From Chersky-840 sp963794615 (GTDB taxonomy: Bacteria > Actinomycetota > Acidimicrobiia > Acidimicrobiales > UBA8190), in NCBI GenBank assembly GCA_963794615.1, contig CAWCEP010000009.1, positions 186,001 through 250,000 of the forward strand: a stretch of DNA of 64,000 bases, read 5' to 3'. A program made the position numbers and the translations under genes. Of the stretch, positions 1 through 10,599 are shown piece after piece (position 1 is the stretch's first letter; each line of letters begins with the position of its first letter). A model generated the notes under the pieces. It was not told where the DNA came from, searched no databases, and saw only the letters and a program-made list of their open reading frames with translations.

Positions 1-497
1 TCGACCCCGACGGGGTCGAGACCCGACAGGGGTTCGTCGAGCACGAGGAGCTCGGGCTGGTGGACGAGGGCGGCGGCGAGCTGGACCCGCTGCTGATTGC
101 CGAGTGACAGCGCCTCGAGCTTGCTGGTGGCGCGGTCGGCCACGCCCAGCTTCTCGAGCCACTCCATCGCGGCGACGCGGGCATCGGTGGCCTCGGCGCC
201 GTGCAGTTGGGCCAGGTACTGGATCTGCTCGACGATCACCATCCCCGGGTACAGGCCGCGTTCTTCGGGCATGTAACCGAAGCGACGGCGGTCCTTCTGC
301 GTCACCGGCACTCCCTTCCACCGCACCACCCCGGCGTCGAGCGCGATCAGGTCGAAGACGGCCCGCATGGCCGTGGTCTTGCCCGCCCCGTTGGGACCGA
401 GAAAGCCGAAGACCTGGCCGGGTGGGACCGTGAAGGTGAGGCTGTCGAGGGCCACCACGTCCCCGAAGCGGCGGGTGATCCCGTCGAACTCGAGCAT
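1..497 (-). CDS. ABC transporter ATP-binding protein (3' end outside window)
   Basis: Cytoplasmic ATPase subunit of an ABC transporter. Reading leftwards from ATG at 497, the Walker A motif GPNGAGKTT lies at residues 34-42, the ABC signature LSLGNQQRV at about 130-138 and the Walker B LLVLDE at 150-155, followed by the D-loop SGLD. The frame runs off the left edge after about 165 residues, so roughly the last half of a typical 300-residue DrrA/NatA-type drug or sodium exporter ATPase is missing. The permease is not in the window and should lie further left on the same strand. It is divergent from the MFS gene at 591. The family is certain; the substrate is unknown. Confidence 0.9.
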   Translation of the reverse strand, partial: MLEFDGITRRFGDVVALDSLTFTVPPGQVFGFLGPNGAGKTTAMRAVFDLIALDAGVVRWKGVPVTQKDRRRFGYMPEERGLYPGMVIVEQIQYLAQLHGAEATDARVAAMEWLEKLGVADRATSKLEALSLGNQQRVQLAAALVHQPELLVLDEPLSGLDPVGV

Positions 498-577
498 CGT
501 CCCTGACTACCACACCCGACGAGCGGCACCGACCTCGCGCCGCGTCGCTGCCGACGGAGCGACGCACCGCCAGGTCG

Positions 578-583
578 TAGCCT
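578..583 (+). promoter_or_regulatory. -10 box (TAGCCT) of a leaderless start
   Basis: TAGCCT fits the actinobacterial TANNNT -10 consensus and ends 7 bases before the GTG at 591. No Shine-Dalgarno sequence intervenes, so the transcript probably begins at or next to the start codon. No clear -35 is visible. Confidence 0.45.
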
Positions 584-590
584 CGGCCCC

Positions 591-1883
591 GTGCGCACCG
601 ACCGCCGGCTGGGCCCCCTCGTGTCGCGCGACTTCCGTCTCTTCCTGGTGGGGCGTCTCACGTCGTTCATCGGGACGGGCATGCTGCCCGTGGCGCTGGC
701 CTTCGCCGTGCTGGCGCGGCACGGGACCACCTCCGAGGTCGGGTATGTGCTCGGTGCCGAGACCCTCCCGCTCGTGTTGTTCCTCCTCATCGGGGGTGCC
801 GCCGCCGACCGGCTCAACCGGCGGGTCGTGATGCTGAGCGCCGACGTCGTGCGGGCCGTGGCTCAAGGCGTGCTCGCGGCGTGGATCCTCGCCGGCCATC
901 CCCCCTTGTGGGGGTTTCTCGTCACCCAGGCCGTGGTCGGGACGGGGAACGCCTTCTTCACGCCCGCCATGACGGGGTTGATCCCCGAGGTCGCCCCGGC
1001 GGCGTCACTGCAACAGGCCAACGTCCTCAACAGCATGGCGGAATGGTCGGGTCGTCTCGTCGGTCCGGCGTTGGCGGGGGTGATCGTGGCCACGGCCGGC
1101 CCCGGTTGGGCGGTGGGCGCCGACGCCTTCACGTACTTCGTGAGCGCCGTCTGCCTGGCCGGGCTGCGGGTGGGATGGTCCGGGAGCGCGGCCACGGAGC
1201 CGTTCGTCGCCCAGCTGCGCACGGGCTGGCGCGCCTTTCGATCCCGGACGTGGTTGTGGTCGATCGTGGCGCAGTTCGCGTCCTACGGCTTCTTCGTGTT
1301 CGCGCCGTTCTTCGTCCTCGGTGCCGTGGTGGCCAAACAGTCTCTGGGCGGCGCCGCGGCGTGGGGCACGGTGCTCGCCTTGCAGGGCCTCGGGTCGGTG
1401 CTCGCCAGCCTCGTGATGCTGCGCGTCCGGCCCCGCCGGCCGTTGCTCGTGGCCGAGATCGGGCTGTTCGGCTTCGCCCTGCCTCTGGTGGCGCTGGCCG
1501 CCGGTGCCCCCTTCGCGGTGGTGGCGTCGACCTCCTTCGTCTCCGGCGCGTCCATAGGCGTCTTCGGGCCGTTGTGGGACACGACCATGCAGAGCCAGCT
1601 GCCGCCCGAGGTGTTGTCGCGCGCCAGCGCCTATGACTGGTTCGGGTCGATGGTCTTTCTGCCCCTGGGGTTCGCCCTGGCCGGCACCCTGGCCCACCTG
1701 TTGGGGATCCATGGCGCGCTGTATCTCGGCGCGGCCTGGCTGGTGGGCACGACCACCATCGTGGTTGCGCTCCCCGGGGTCACGTCGCTCGTCTCCGTCG
1801 TCCCCCGAGGCACCGGCCCGCCATCGGTGGGGACGCCCGTGGGCATGGGCGGGGGAGAGACGACGGCCGAGGTCGAGGCGTAG
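591..1883 (+). CDS. MFS transporter (EntS/MFS_3-like)
   Basis: Predicted inner-membrane efflux permease of 430 residues with about twelve hydrophobic segments. The N-terminus (SRDFRLFLVGRLTSFIGTGM) and the loop AADRLNRRVVMLSADVVRAV after the second helix resemble MFS_3/enterobactin-exporter-type proteins. The substrate cannot be inferred. The GTG start at 591 is chosen because the family-typical N-terminus begins here and a TANNNT -10 box sits 7 bases upstream. It is convergent with the nucleosidase gene that ends at 1925 and divergent from the ABC ATPase. Confidence 0.88.
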   Translation: MRTDRRLGPLVSRDFRLFLVGRLTSFIGTGMLPVALAFAVLARHGTTSEVGYVLGAETLPLVLFLLIGGAAADRLNRRVVMLSADVVRAVAQGVLAAWILAGHPPLWGFLVTQAVVGTGNAFFTPAMTGLIPEVAPAASLQQANVLNSMAEWSGRLVGPALAGVIVATAGPGWAVGADAFTYFVSAVCLAGLRVGWSGSAATEPFVAQLRTGWRAFRSRTWLWSIVAQFASYGFFVFAPFFVLGAVVAKQSLGGAAAWGTVLALQGLGSVLASLVMLRVRPRRPLLVAEIGLFGFALPLVALAAGAPFAVVASTSFVSGASIGVFGPLWDTTMQSQLPPEVLSRASAYDWFGSMVFLPLGFALAGTLAHLLGIHGALYLGAAWLVGTTTIVVALPGVTSLVSVVPRGTGPPSVGTPVGMGGGETTAEVEA

Positions 1884-1924
1884 CGAGGGCCCACGCCGTC
1901 GACGGGCTCACCGCTCCGGAGGGA

Positions 1925-2536
1925 TCAGGCCTCGGTGGCCTCGGCACCGGGCCAGCGGTCGACGGCGGCTCGCACCTGGCGGAGGGCCGCGAGCCCCTTG
2001 ATGAGACCGACCACGAAGTTGCCGGCGGTGTCGGCGACGAGCCGCACGATCACGAGCCGGTGGCCCGACAGCGCACGCGCCACCCACGCCGACTCCATGT
2101 CCACCGCCAGGGCCCCGGTGCGGGCCAACTCCGCTCGACGCTCACCGTGGACGAGCGTCTTCGACGACACGATGGGCCCGAGATGGACACTGCGCCCGGC
2201 CCGGCGCAGCTCGGCGGCGACGGCGGCGGCGTCGGACTCCGAGAGGCGGAGCTCGTCCCCGTCGGGCCCGCGCACCGACGTGGCCACCACGATCTCCCCG
2301 GGCCTGAGGGCGGGATCGAGGCCGCCCGAGATCCCGGCCAACACGACGGCGGCACCGGGCTCGACCGCTGATGCCAGGGACAGCGCGGCGGTGTGGGCGC
2401 GCGCGTGGCCCATGCCTGTCCTGACCACCTTCCCGCCGATGGCCAGGGCCTCGAGACGCATGGCGGCCACGAAGGTGGCCGGCGCCGGGGAGCGCGGCGA
2501 GGGAGGCGCGGCGCCCTCGGGTGTGCCGGCGGTCAC
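1925..2536 (-). CDS. Nucleosidase/phosphorylase-like protein (PNP_UDP_1 superfamily)
   Basis: Protein of 203 residues. It carries the phosphorylase-superfamily signatures VLAGISGGLDPALRPGEIVV in the first half and AVDMESAWVARAL near the C-terminus, the latter being the purine-binding Met-Glu-Ser region seen in MTA/SAH nucleosidases and in HpnG-type hopanoid-associated phosphorylases. A role in cleaving a nucleoside or a related ribosyl compound is likely; the substrate is not decided. The GTG start at 2536 overlaps the TGA of the upstream helicase gene by four bases (GTGA), which implies translational coupling. A longer frame upstream exists but lies in the helicase and is not coding. Confidence 0.75.
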   Translation of the reverse strand: MTAGTPEGAAPPSPRSPAPATFVAAMRLEALAIGGKVVRTGMGHARAHTAALSLASAVEPGAAVVLAGISGGLDPALRPGEIVVATSVRGPDGDELRLSESDAAAVAAELRRAGRSVHLGPIVSSKTLVHGERRAELARTGALAVDMESAWVARALSGHRLVIVRLVADTAGNFVVGLIKGLAALRQVRAAVDRWPGAEATEA

Positions 2537-5500
2537 GCCGAGGTCGGCGTCGACCAGGCCCGCTGGGCTTCGTCCGGCGTGGTGGCGTCGTCGGCGACCG
2601 GCAAGCCGTCGCGGTAGGCGATCGAGTTCGTCCGTACCGCCGTGACGCGGGTGCCGGGGAGGATGATCCCCACCAGGTTGAGCGGGTCGGCCCCGTTCAA
2701 CCGCACGGTCTGCCCGTTCCGGGCGCTGCGACGGACACGGCGCAATTCCTCGACGGCTTCGGGGAGCGCGTACTGCTCGCCGGCCGGCCCCGTCACGAAG
2801 CGACCCCCCCGCACGACGCCGCGAGCTTCGAGGCGCCGTAGCGCCCACACCACCTCGCGCCACGGCAAGGCCAGGCTCTCCCGAGCCATGAGATCCCAGA
2901 AGACGACACCCCAGCGCGCCAGGAGTTGCCCGGCCACGTGCTCGGCGAGTGTCTCCCGGTCCGTGTCGTCGTCGGGGTCGCTCGTGGGCAACAGCGCCCA
3001 ACGCCCTTCACCGCCTTCGCGCCACGTCGGGGCGCGACGGGCACCGGCACCCAGCCGCTGCTCGTGACGCTGGCGCCGTTTCCACGCCTGGCGCGCCGAG
3101 AGCAACGAGCGGACGGCCTGGAACCCGTCGGCGGTCACGATGCCTCGAGCCACCAGGTCCCACAGACCCTCCTCCACCTCGACGGGCAACCGGTCGGTGG
3201 CGGTGCGGAGCTCCGAATGGAACATGGCCCCCCGGGTCCGCAGTGCGTCGAGCACGTCGCGCGCCGCACCGTGGACGGGCTCGGACGGCACGGCGTCGCC
3301 CCGCGCCGCGCGCAGGAGCCAGGGAAGGTCGTCGCGCAGGGCGAAGGTGACCGGTGTCGCCCGCGACGGCGTGGCCGACCCGCGCCGGACGGTCCCCTCG
3401 GCGTCGGCGGGGCGGGGGGAGAAGCGGCCCCACACGAGGTCCCCGGCGTGACAGAGGTCTTCGAGCCAGCGGTGCTGGTAGCCCTCGACGCGGGCCGGGA
3501 GGATGGCCTCCTCCCATGCGCCGGCGGGGATCTCGAACCCCTGGAGCTGGTCCACGACGGCCAGCACCCCGGCCCGCCCCTGGCGCTGGGCGCCGGGGGC
3601 GACGTGCTGCCATTGCAGGAGGAACCGGACGAGCTCCTGGGCGGTGACGGGCTCGATCTCACGACGGAGCCGGTGCTGGGTATAGGCGTGGATGCGGGCC
3701 AGCAGTCGACGCGCACACCATTGCTCGTCCTCGACGGCGGTGTCGAAGGATCCCCGCATGGCGAAGCCCTCGGCCTCGAGTCGTCCCAGTCCCACCTGGA
3801 CCCGGGTGGTCGCCAGCCCGGTCCGGGCGGCCAGCTCCGACACCGTCACCGGGCCCGTCACCTCGAGGTGGCCCCGCACCGCTTCGGCGGCCACCTCGTC
3901 GGGGTCGGGCTCGTCCGCGCCGGCCCGTCGGTCGGGGAGGCCATCGGGGTGGAACCGCGCCGCGGGGAACGCCGCCTCCACCCATCGTCGCCGCTCGGTG
4001 GCACACCACAGCGTGCGTCTCGGTTCCGGCCCCCTCGCCGGTGCGGGTGTCGGCGAAGGACGCGGCCGCGGCCCGGCCCGAGGCGGCCAGGGCGTCGAAC
4101 CACGCCGCGTAGTCGGGCTGGGGGCGCCACACGACGGCGGACAGGAAAAGGTCGTGGAGCTCCTCGGGGCCGCGGATGTCGGGGGCGGCCTCGGCGCGCA
4201 CCCGCTCGAGGGCGGCGTCGTCGAGTCGTCCCAGGGCTTCGGCGTGCAGCGGGAGGCCACGCCGCAATTGCACGGCGCGCGGTTCGCCGCTCTTCGAGGG
4301 GCGCGTCGTCGAGGAAGGTATAGGGCTTGCCGTTCAGGATCTCGTGCGCCAGGACCGACGGTTCGGTGGACTCGACGAAATGGACGCGCACCGATCCGGA
4401 TTCCATGTGCTCCAAGAGGGCGACGAGGCCGTCGATGTCCATCGCCTCGTGCAGGCAGTCGAGCAGCGTCTGGCGGACGAGCACGTGGTCGGGGATGACC
4501 ACCGGGCCGCCCGGGGCGTTCTCCTGGCAGGCGGCGAGGGCGGGGAAGACCGCGGCCATGAGGTCGTCGGCCTCCATGCGCTGGATGGGGAGGGGGTTCT
4601 TCTTCCCGCCCCGGAACCGCAACACGGCCAGGGAGCGGTTGAGGTTCCATCGCCAGCGCGCCGCGAACATGGGTGACGCCAGCACGGCTTGGCGCAGGAC
4701 CCCCTCGGCCGTCTCCGACCGCAGCAGCCGGGGGGCGCTGTCGAGGGGGAAGCTGTGCTGGAGGCCCAGCGACAGCACGACCGAGTCGTCGCTCGCCGCC
4801 GCCTGGAGCTCGAAGTCGAACGTGGCGCAGAAGCGCTTGCGCAGCGCCAGGCCGAGTCCCCGGTTGATCCGCCCGCCCAACGGCGCGTGCACCACCATCT
4901 GCATGCCGCCCGCTTCGTCGAAGAACCGCTCGAACACGATGTCCTGTGCCGTCGGCAGCGTGCCCAGCTCGCCCAGGGCCGCCGCCAGGTACTGGACCAA
5001 TTGCTCCGCGGCGTCGGTCTCGAGCCCGCACGTGCGCTCGACATAGTCCCGGGCCACCTCGGGGCCCCGGGGGGCTCCGTCGGCGTCGCCGGTATCGGTG
5101 AGGAGCGCGCCCACGGTGCGTCGGAGGGCGGAGACCTCCTCGGACAGCTCTGCGGTCCTGCTCGGTGCTTCGCCGACCCAGAACGGGATGGTGGGCTGCG
5201 CTCCCTCGGCGTCGGTGACCCGGACCTCTCCCTGGGTGACGCGCCGGATCCGCCACGAGTGGGTCCCGAGGAGGAAGACGTCACCCACCATGGACTCGAT
5301 GGCGAAGTCCTCGTTCACCGTTCCCACCGGTGTGTCGTCGGGCTCGGCGACGACGCGGTAGTCGCCGACCTCGGCGATGGCCCCACCGCTCGTGAGCGCG
5401 GCCAGCCTGGCGCCGCGCCGGGGTCGCAACACCCCGTTGACCCCGTCGCGGTGCACGTAGGCCATGCGCTTGCCCCGACCGGTGGTGATGCCCTCGGAGA

Positions 5501-6942
5501 CGAGGTCGACGACGGCGTCGAAGTCGGCCCGGTCGAGCTCCGAGTACGGGGCCGAGCGCCGCATCAACTCGTAGAGCCCGTCCTCGGTCCACTCCTCGGC
5601 CGCCGCCACCTCGGCGATGATCTGCTGGGCGAGGATGTCGAGCGGAGCGACGGGCGAACAGGTGGTGTCGAGCCGTCCGGCGCGCACCGCCGCCAACAGG
5701 GCGGCGCACTCCACCAGCTCGTCGCGCGTCATGGGATAGAGGATCCCTTCGGGCGTGCCTCGGCGCGAGTGGTTCGAGCGTCCCACCCGCTGCAGGAAGG
5801 TGGCGATGGCGCGCGGCGATCCCACCTGGCACACGAGCTCCACGGGCCCGATGTCGATACCGAGCTCGAGCGAGGCCGTGGCCACCAGGGCGCGCAGGTC
5901 CCCGGCCCGCAGGCGGTCCTCCACCCGCAGGCGGCGGTCCTTCGACAGGCTGCCGTGGTGGGCGGAGACCTGGTCGGGCCCGAGCCGCTCGCCGAGGAGA
6001 TGGGCGAGGCGTTCCGACATCCGCCGGGTGTTGACGAAGACGAGGGTGGTGCGGTGCTCGAGGACGTGGGCGGCGATGCGGTCGATCACCTCGCCGAGCT
6101 GCTCGGTCGACGACACCGCCGACAGCTCGGTCTCGGGGAGCTCGATGCGGACGGCCAGCTGCCGGGCGTGCCCGCAGTCCACGATGGCGGTGGGTCGGGT
6201 GGCACCGGCCCCGCTCAGCAGGCGCGCCGTGTGCTCGATCGGTCGCTGGGTGGCGGACAAGCCGATGCGCTGCGGTCGCGCGCCCGAGCTGGAGGTGCTC
6301 GAGGCGTTCGAGGGTGACCGCGAGGTGCGAGCCCCGCTTGTCCCGGGCCAGGGCGTGGATCTCGTCGACGATCACCGTGGCCACGCTGCCGAGCACGGCC
6401 CGGCTGCGCTCGGCGGTGACCAAGAGGTAGAGGCTCTCCGGGGTCGTCACCAGCATGGTCGGCGGCGTCTTCACCATGGCCGTCCTCGCCCCCGCCGTGG
6501 TGTCGCCGGTGCGCACCGCCACCGTGATGGGGGGACGGCCAGGCCCAGCTCGCGCGCCACCTCGGCGATCTCGGCCAGCGGGCGCTCGAGGTTCTGGTGG
6601 ATGTCGACGGCCAAGGCCTTGAGGGGCGAGACGTACACCACCCGCACCGCACCCCCGAGGTCTTCGCCCCGCTCGGCGGCCCGGTAGGCGGCGTCGATCG
6701 CCACCAGGAATCCGGCCAGGGTCTTGCCCGAACCGGTCGGGGCCGCGATCAGGGTGTCGGTGCCCGTCTGCGATGAGCGGCCATCCCTGGGCCTGGGGCT
6801 CGGACGGACCGGCCGGGAAGCGCCGGGCGAACCAGGTGGCGACGGCGGGGTGGAAGCCCTGCCGCGGCGCGGCGCCACTCCTGTCGTCGGTCAGGTCGTC
6901 GGTCGGGTCGTCGGGCCGGTCCATGGCGAGCATCACGACCAT
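2533..6942 (-). CDS. lhr: Lhr-family ATP-dependent helicase (reading frame broken in five places)
   Basis: Large superfamily 2 DEAD/H helicase of about 1,470 residues, the normal size for Lhr, which acts in DNA repair as a 3'-5' translocase. Visible in order: Walker A (APTGSGKTLAG), VSPLKALAVD, TTPESLYLL, the DEIH box, the SATQ motif region, the helicase C domain (VFVNTRRMSERLAHLLGERL, then QRVGRSNHSR), and the long Lhr winged-helix and core C-terminal domains. The frame shifts near 6775, 6535, 6285, 4280 and 4015. At 6285, 4280 and 4015 adding one CG pair within a GCGC tract restores the protein, and at 6535 adding one C to a C run does. I read the gene as intact with sequence errors. The ATG at 6942 is the first of three nearby in-frame Met codons. 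Divergent from the LLM gene; coupled to the nucleosidase. Confidence 0.88.
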
Positions 6943-7024
6943 TCCATCATCTCCGTGTGACGGCTGGCGCGGCGCCTGGTTTCGGCGGCGAGCGCCCCGG
7001 ACACACCCCGGGTAGACAGGGGCC

Positions 7025-7898
7025 ATGCGAATCGGCGTCGTCTTCCCCCAGACCGAGATCGGAGCCGACGCGGGTGCCGTGCGCGCCTACGCCGAACAGG
7101 TGGAACACCTCGGCTTCACCCACGTCCTGGCCTACGACCACGTGGTCGGGGCCGATCCCGACGTGCATCGCGGCTGGTCGGGGCCCTACAACCTGGACTC
7201 GACGTTCCACGAGCCGCTGGTGCTGTTCGGCTTCATGGCCGGGTTCACGTCGCTCGAGTTCGCCACCGGGATCATCATCCTCCCGCAGCGCCAGACGGCC
7301 CTGGTGGCCAAGCAGGCGGCCGCCGTGGACGTCCTTTCGGGCGGGCGCCTGCGGCTGGGCGTCGGGCTGGGTTGGAACGCGGTCGAGTACGAGGCGCTGG
7401 GAAAGACGTTCTCCGATCGGGGCAAGAGGGTCGAGGAGCAGGTCGAGCTGCTCCGGCGCCTGTGGACGGAGCGGTCGGTGACGTTCCACGGGACCTACGA
7501 GCACGTGACCGGCGCCGGGCTGGCCCCCCTGCCGGTGCAGCGCCCCATCCCGGTGTGGTTCGGCGCCCAGTCGCCGCCCGCCTACCGACGGGCCGGCCGC
7601 CTCGGTGACGGCTGGCTACCCCAGGTGCCACCGGGCCCCAAGCTCGACGAAGCGAGGGCCATCGTCGACCAGGCGGCGCGTCGACGCCGGGCGCGACCCG
7701 GCCGCGCTCGGCATGGAGGGCCGGGTCAGCTGGGGCGACAAGACGGTCGACAAACTGGTCGAGCAGGTCGGTCGCTGGCGCGCCGCCGGGGCGTCGTACG
7801 TGTCGGTGAACACCATGGGGTCGGGGTTGGCGACGGTCGACGACCACCTGCGCGTCCTCGGGGACATCGCCCGCGCCCTCGGGCTCGGCGACGGGTAG
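7025..7898 (+). CDS. LLM class F420-dependent oxidoreductase (one frame break)
   Basis: Luciferase-like TIM-barrel oxidoreductase of about 290 residues that probably uses F420 or FMN. Family features: the N-terminal MRIGVVFPQTEIG strand, ATGIIILPQRQTALVAKQAA, VDVLSGGRLRLGVGLGWN, and RPIPVWFGAQSPPAYRRAGR. The frame shifts near 7676: the first frame covers about 217 residues, then the second continues as VDAGRDPAALGMEGRVSWGD to the stop at 7898. Restoring a CG pair in the run before GTCGAC joins them. A TAGACA hexamer ends six bases before the ATG, so a leaderless start is possible. The substrate is unknown. Confidence 0.85.
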
Positions 7899-7908
7899 GC
7901 CGCACCGG

Positions 7909-8892
7909 ATGTTGGAGCGGGCCGAGTTGAGGCCGGTGGACTCGGTCGAGGTCACGATCCTGGTCGACGGCTTCGTCGACGTCCTCATGGCGGGGAGCGA
8001 CGTCGTCCGGCGGCCGCCGCTCGTGCCCGACCTCTTCGAACGTGAGCAGCTGCGCGCCGAGCACGGCTACGCCCTGTTGGTCACCGTCGTCGACGGAGAC
8101 CGGCGACGGTCGGTGCTCTACGACGCCGGGTTGGGGCGCGACACCGCCGTGCACAACCTCGACGTGCTCGAGGTCTCCGCCGGCGATCTCCGGGCCGTCG
8201 TCTTGTCCCACGGCCATGCCGATCATCACGCCGGTCTCGAGGGGATCGTCCGCCGGCTCGGTCGCCCCGGGCTGCCGCTCGTGCTCCACCCCGACGCCTG
8301 GCGCCAGCGCCGGGTCGTCTTCCCGACGGGGGGAGTGCTGCGCCTGCCCCCGCCGAGCCGCTCCGATCTCGAGGCCGAGGGCGTCGAGGTGGTCGAGGAG
8401 CGGGGCCCGTCGCTGCTGCTCGACGGCACCATCCTCGTGAGCGGCCAGACCGAGCGGACCACCTCCTTCGAACGCGGCTTCCCCATCCAAGAGGCGCGGG
8501 CCGTGACGGGGGCATGGGAGCCCGACCCCTGGGTGTGGGACGACCAATCCGTCATCGTCGACGTGCGCGGGCTGGGCCTGGTGGTGCTGTCGAGCTGCAG
8601 CCACGCCGGCGCCGTCAACGTTCTTCGCAACGCCCGACGGGTCACGACCCGGGCCAAGGTGCACGCCTTCGTCGGAGGACTGCATCTGTCGGGCATCCTC
8701 TTCGAGCCGATCATCGCCGAGACGATCGACGCCCTCGGCGTCTTCGGGCTCGACGTGATCGTGCCCGGACACTGCACGGGATGGCGGGCGACCCATGCGT
8801 TGGCCCGCGCCCTACCCGACGCCTACGTGCAGAGCGGGGTGGGCACCACCTTGCACTTCGCGGCCGGAGACGGAATCTCGGGTGCGGCGTAG
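7909..8892 (+). CDS. MBL-fold metallo-hydrolase (COG1237-like)
   Basis: Protein of 327 residues of the metallo-beta-lactamase fold. The metal-binding motif HGHADHHAG is at residues 101-109. Further His residues occur at SSCSHAG and at PGHCTGW near the C-terminus. The overall order matches the COG1237 group annotated as 7,8-dihydropterin-6-yl-methyl-4-(beta-D-ribofuranosyl)aminobenzene 5'-phosphate synthase, a name borrowed from methanogens that probably does not describe the activity in bacteria. It starts 10 bases after the LLM stop and is probably co-transcribed with it. Confidence 0.83.
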   Translation: MLERAELRPVDSVEVTILVDGFVDVLMAGSDVVRRPPLVPDLFEREQLRAEHGYALLVTVVDGDRRRSVLYDAGLGRDTAVHNLDVLEVSAGDLRAVVLSHGHADHHAGLEGIVRRLGRPGLPLVLHPDAWRQRRVVFPTGGVLRLPPPSRSDLEAEGVEVVEERGPSLLLDGTILVSGQTERTTSFERGFPIQEARAVTGAWEPDPWVWDDQSVIVDVRGLGLVVLSSCSHAGAVNVLRNARRVTTRAKVHAFVGGLHLSGILFEPIIAETIDALGVFGLDVIVPGHCTGWRATHALARALPDAYVQSGVGTTLHFAAGDGISGAA

Positions 8893-9044
8893 GCCGCCGG
8901 ACCATGGGGGTATGGCCCGGCGGGCTCTACGTCGCTGTGAGCAGGTCGATGGTTCGACGCTGCGCCGGCACCCGGTGTCATCGAGGATGTCGCGCGAACC
9001 CGCACGGCGTCATCCCCAACAATGACGAGCACCGGACCGTGTCG

Positions 9045-9090
9045 CGATGGCAGCCCCATCTGTCATCGCCGTGGGGGTTCGGTCCCCCGG
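9045..9090. terminator. Two stem-loops between convergent genes
   Basis: A 9-bp stem with one mismatch (CGATGGCAG / CTGTCATCG, 9045-9068) is followed by a short GGGGG/CCCCC hairpin at about 9072-9087. They lie in the 294-base gap between the metallo-hydrolase and the minus-strand epimerase, where a bidirectional terminator is expected. There is no U-run. I see no gene in the rest of 8893-9186. Confidence 0.35.
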
Positions 9091-9186
9091 GGCCGCCCAC
9101 CCGGTGGCTCCGGCGACCCCCGCTCGGGGCATGTTCCTCGGCTTCGTCGTCACCGAGGAGCCCACGGCACCTTCTTCCTGTGCCGC

Positions 9187-10170
9187 TCATCGCGCCAGTC
9201 GACCGATGGCGCGCAGGTAGTCGACCGCGTCGGTGAAGGTCTCGGCCAGCGGCCGGTACCGGCAGGCGAGGTCGACGAGAGTGGCCTCGTCGTCGGTCGG
9301 TACGCCGCTGGTCATGATGATGGCCGCTTCTTCCGACAGCGGCGCCGAGCTCCTGCCCTCCGACCGGAGCCGGTCGAAGTGGCGACCGAGGTCGATCATC
9401 TCCGCTGCGCTCACGTCCTGGTGGGCGACGTCCACGCCGGCGGCGGCGCCGAGGGCCTCGGTCCACTGCGCCCAGGTGACGTACGGGCCGCCGGCGAGAT
9501 AGTGGCGCGGCCCGCGCCCGGGCTCGACGGCCCGCGCCAGCATCGTGGCCAGGTCCCGGACGTCGACCACGCCCAGTCCGCCCGGGGGTACCAACATGAA
9601 GGTCTCGAGCGCGGCGAGCACGGCCCCGAAGCTGCCGTCGAGATGGGGGGAGGTCGGTCCGTACACGCCGCCGATGGTGAAGCTCGTGACCGGCGCACCC
9701 TCGCTCTGCCACCTCCGCACCAGGAGCTCGGCATCTCGTTTCGACGCGCCATAGGTCGAGAGCGGTTCCGCCAGTGGGCTGTCGGGCGTGAGGACCGACT
9801 CCTCGGTGGGCAGGTGCACGGTGATGGTGGAGGTGTAGAGCACGGGGTCGACGCCCGCGTCGAGGGCGGCCGAGATGACGGTGCGGACCCCGTCCACGTT
9901 TGCCGTGGTCTTGGGCCCGGTGCCCCCCTCCACCCCCACCTCTCCGGCGGCGTGGACGACGGCGTCGCACCCCTTCACCGCGGCGGCGACGGCGACCGGA
10001 TCGGTCATGTCTCCCACGGCCACAGAGACACGCACCCCGTGCGGGTCGAGCGCGGGCGCGATGCGAGCCGGATCTCTCACCAGGATCCGGACGTCGTGGC
10101 CGTCGCGCCGGAGCGCGGCGACAGCATGGGACCCGATGAACCCGGTCGCCCCGGTCACGAGCACCAACAC
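9187..10170 (-). CDS. NAD(P)-dependent epimerase/dehydratase (extended SDR)
   Basis: Extended short-chain dehydrogenase of 327 residues. The Rossmann nucleotide-binding motif GATGFIGSH is at residues 7-15, and the catalytic pair YGASK has Tyr140 and Lys144, with LYTSTITVH just before it supplying the Ser/Thr. A dihydroflavonol-reductase or 3-beta-hydroxysteroid-dehydrogenase-like substrate is possible but not decided. The GTG start at 10170 is preceded by a purine-rich GGGAAGGGG ribosome-binding region. It stands alone, with no close operon partner. Confidence 0.85.
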   Translation of the reverse strand: MLVLVTGATGFIGSHAVAALRRDGHDVRILVRDPARIAPALDPHGVRVSVAVGDMTDPVAVAAAVKGCDAVVHAAGEVGVEGGTGPKTTANVDGVRTVISAALDAGVDPVLYTSTITVHLPTEESVLTPDSPLAEPLSTYGASKRDAELLVRRWQSEGAPVTSFTIGGVYGPTSPHLDGSFGAVLAALETFMLVPPGGLGVVDVRDLATMLARAVEPGRGPRHYLAGGPYVTWAQWTEALGAAAGVDVAHQDVSAAEMIDLGRHFDRLRSEGRSSAPLSEEAAIIMTSGVPTDDEATLVDLACRYRPLAETFTDAVDYLRAIGRLAR

Positions 10171-10280
10171 GTTCCACCCCTTCCCGGGCCCTGGTTTCCG
10201 TCGCTCATTGCTTACCTCGCCTTGGGCTGGCCCGGTGTCGGCCTCCCTGCGTATTCGGGCGCGAGCGCCACATCGGAGCC

Positions 10281-10562
10281 ATGATGGTGGTGATGTCCGA
10301 CAAGCACGCCTTCAGGCTGGAGCCCCGTCGGGCTCGATGGATGCGGGACAACCGGCTGGCCGCATCGTTCATCCTGGGTATCGGGCTCGGACTCGTGTGG
10401 GGGATCACCACCGGCGTGGGCTTCGCCGTCGTGGTCGGCTACGGGGTCATCGGGACCTGGGAGGTGTTCGTGCCCGGGGGTGTGCTCTTCGGGTCGGTGG
10501 TCGGTGTCGTCATCTACCGGGGAACGAAGACCATGACCTGGTCGGGTTCACGGATTCGGTAG
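10281..10562 (+). CDS. Small membrane protein of unknown function
   Basis: Protein of 93 residues with a basic N-terminus followed by two predicted membrane helices, roughly residues 28-52 and 58-80, in a Gly/Val-rich sequence. Two ATG codons (10281 and 10284) are candidate starts, and GGAGCC upstream is a weak ribosome-binding site. I do not recognise the family. It is convergent with the SnoaL/LEH-like gene that ends at 10600. Confidence 0.5.
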   Translation: MMVVMSDKHAFRLEPRRARWMRDNRLAASFILGIGLGLVWGITTGVGFAVVVGYGVIGTWEVFVPGGVLFGSVVGVVIYRGTKTMTWSGSRIR

Positions 10563-10599
10563 ACGAGGCGCTCCCCCCGAGAAGCCGGCCCGAGGCGCG

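Noticed and set aside
9060..9100. tRNA-like T-arm (GGTTCGGTCC)
   Set aside because: The stem and loop do not fit a T-arm and no anticodon or acceptor stem surrounds it; it is better read as a hairpin.
9022..10284. Plus-strand frame of 420 codons
   Set aside because: Antisense to the extended SDR gene with motifs GATGFIG and YGASK; no protein-like domains.
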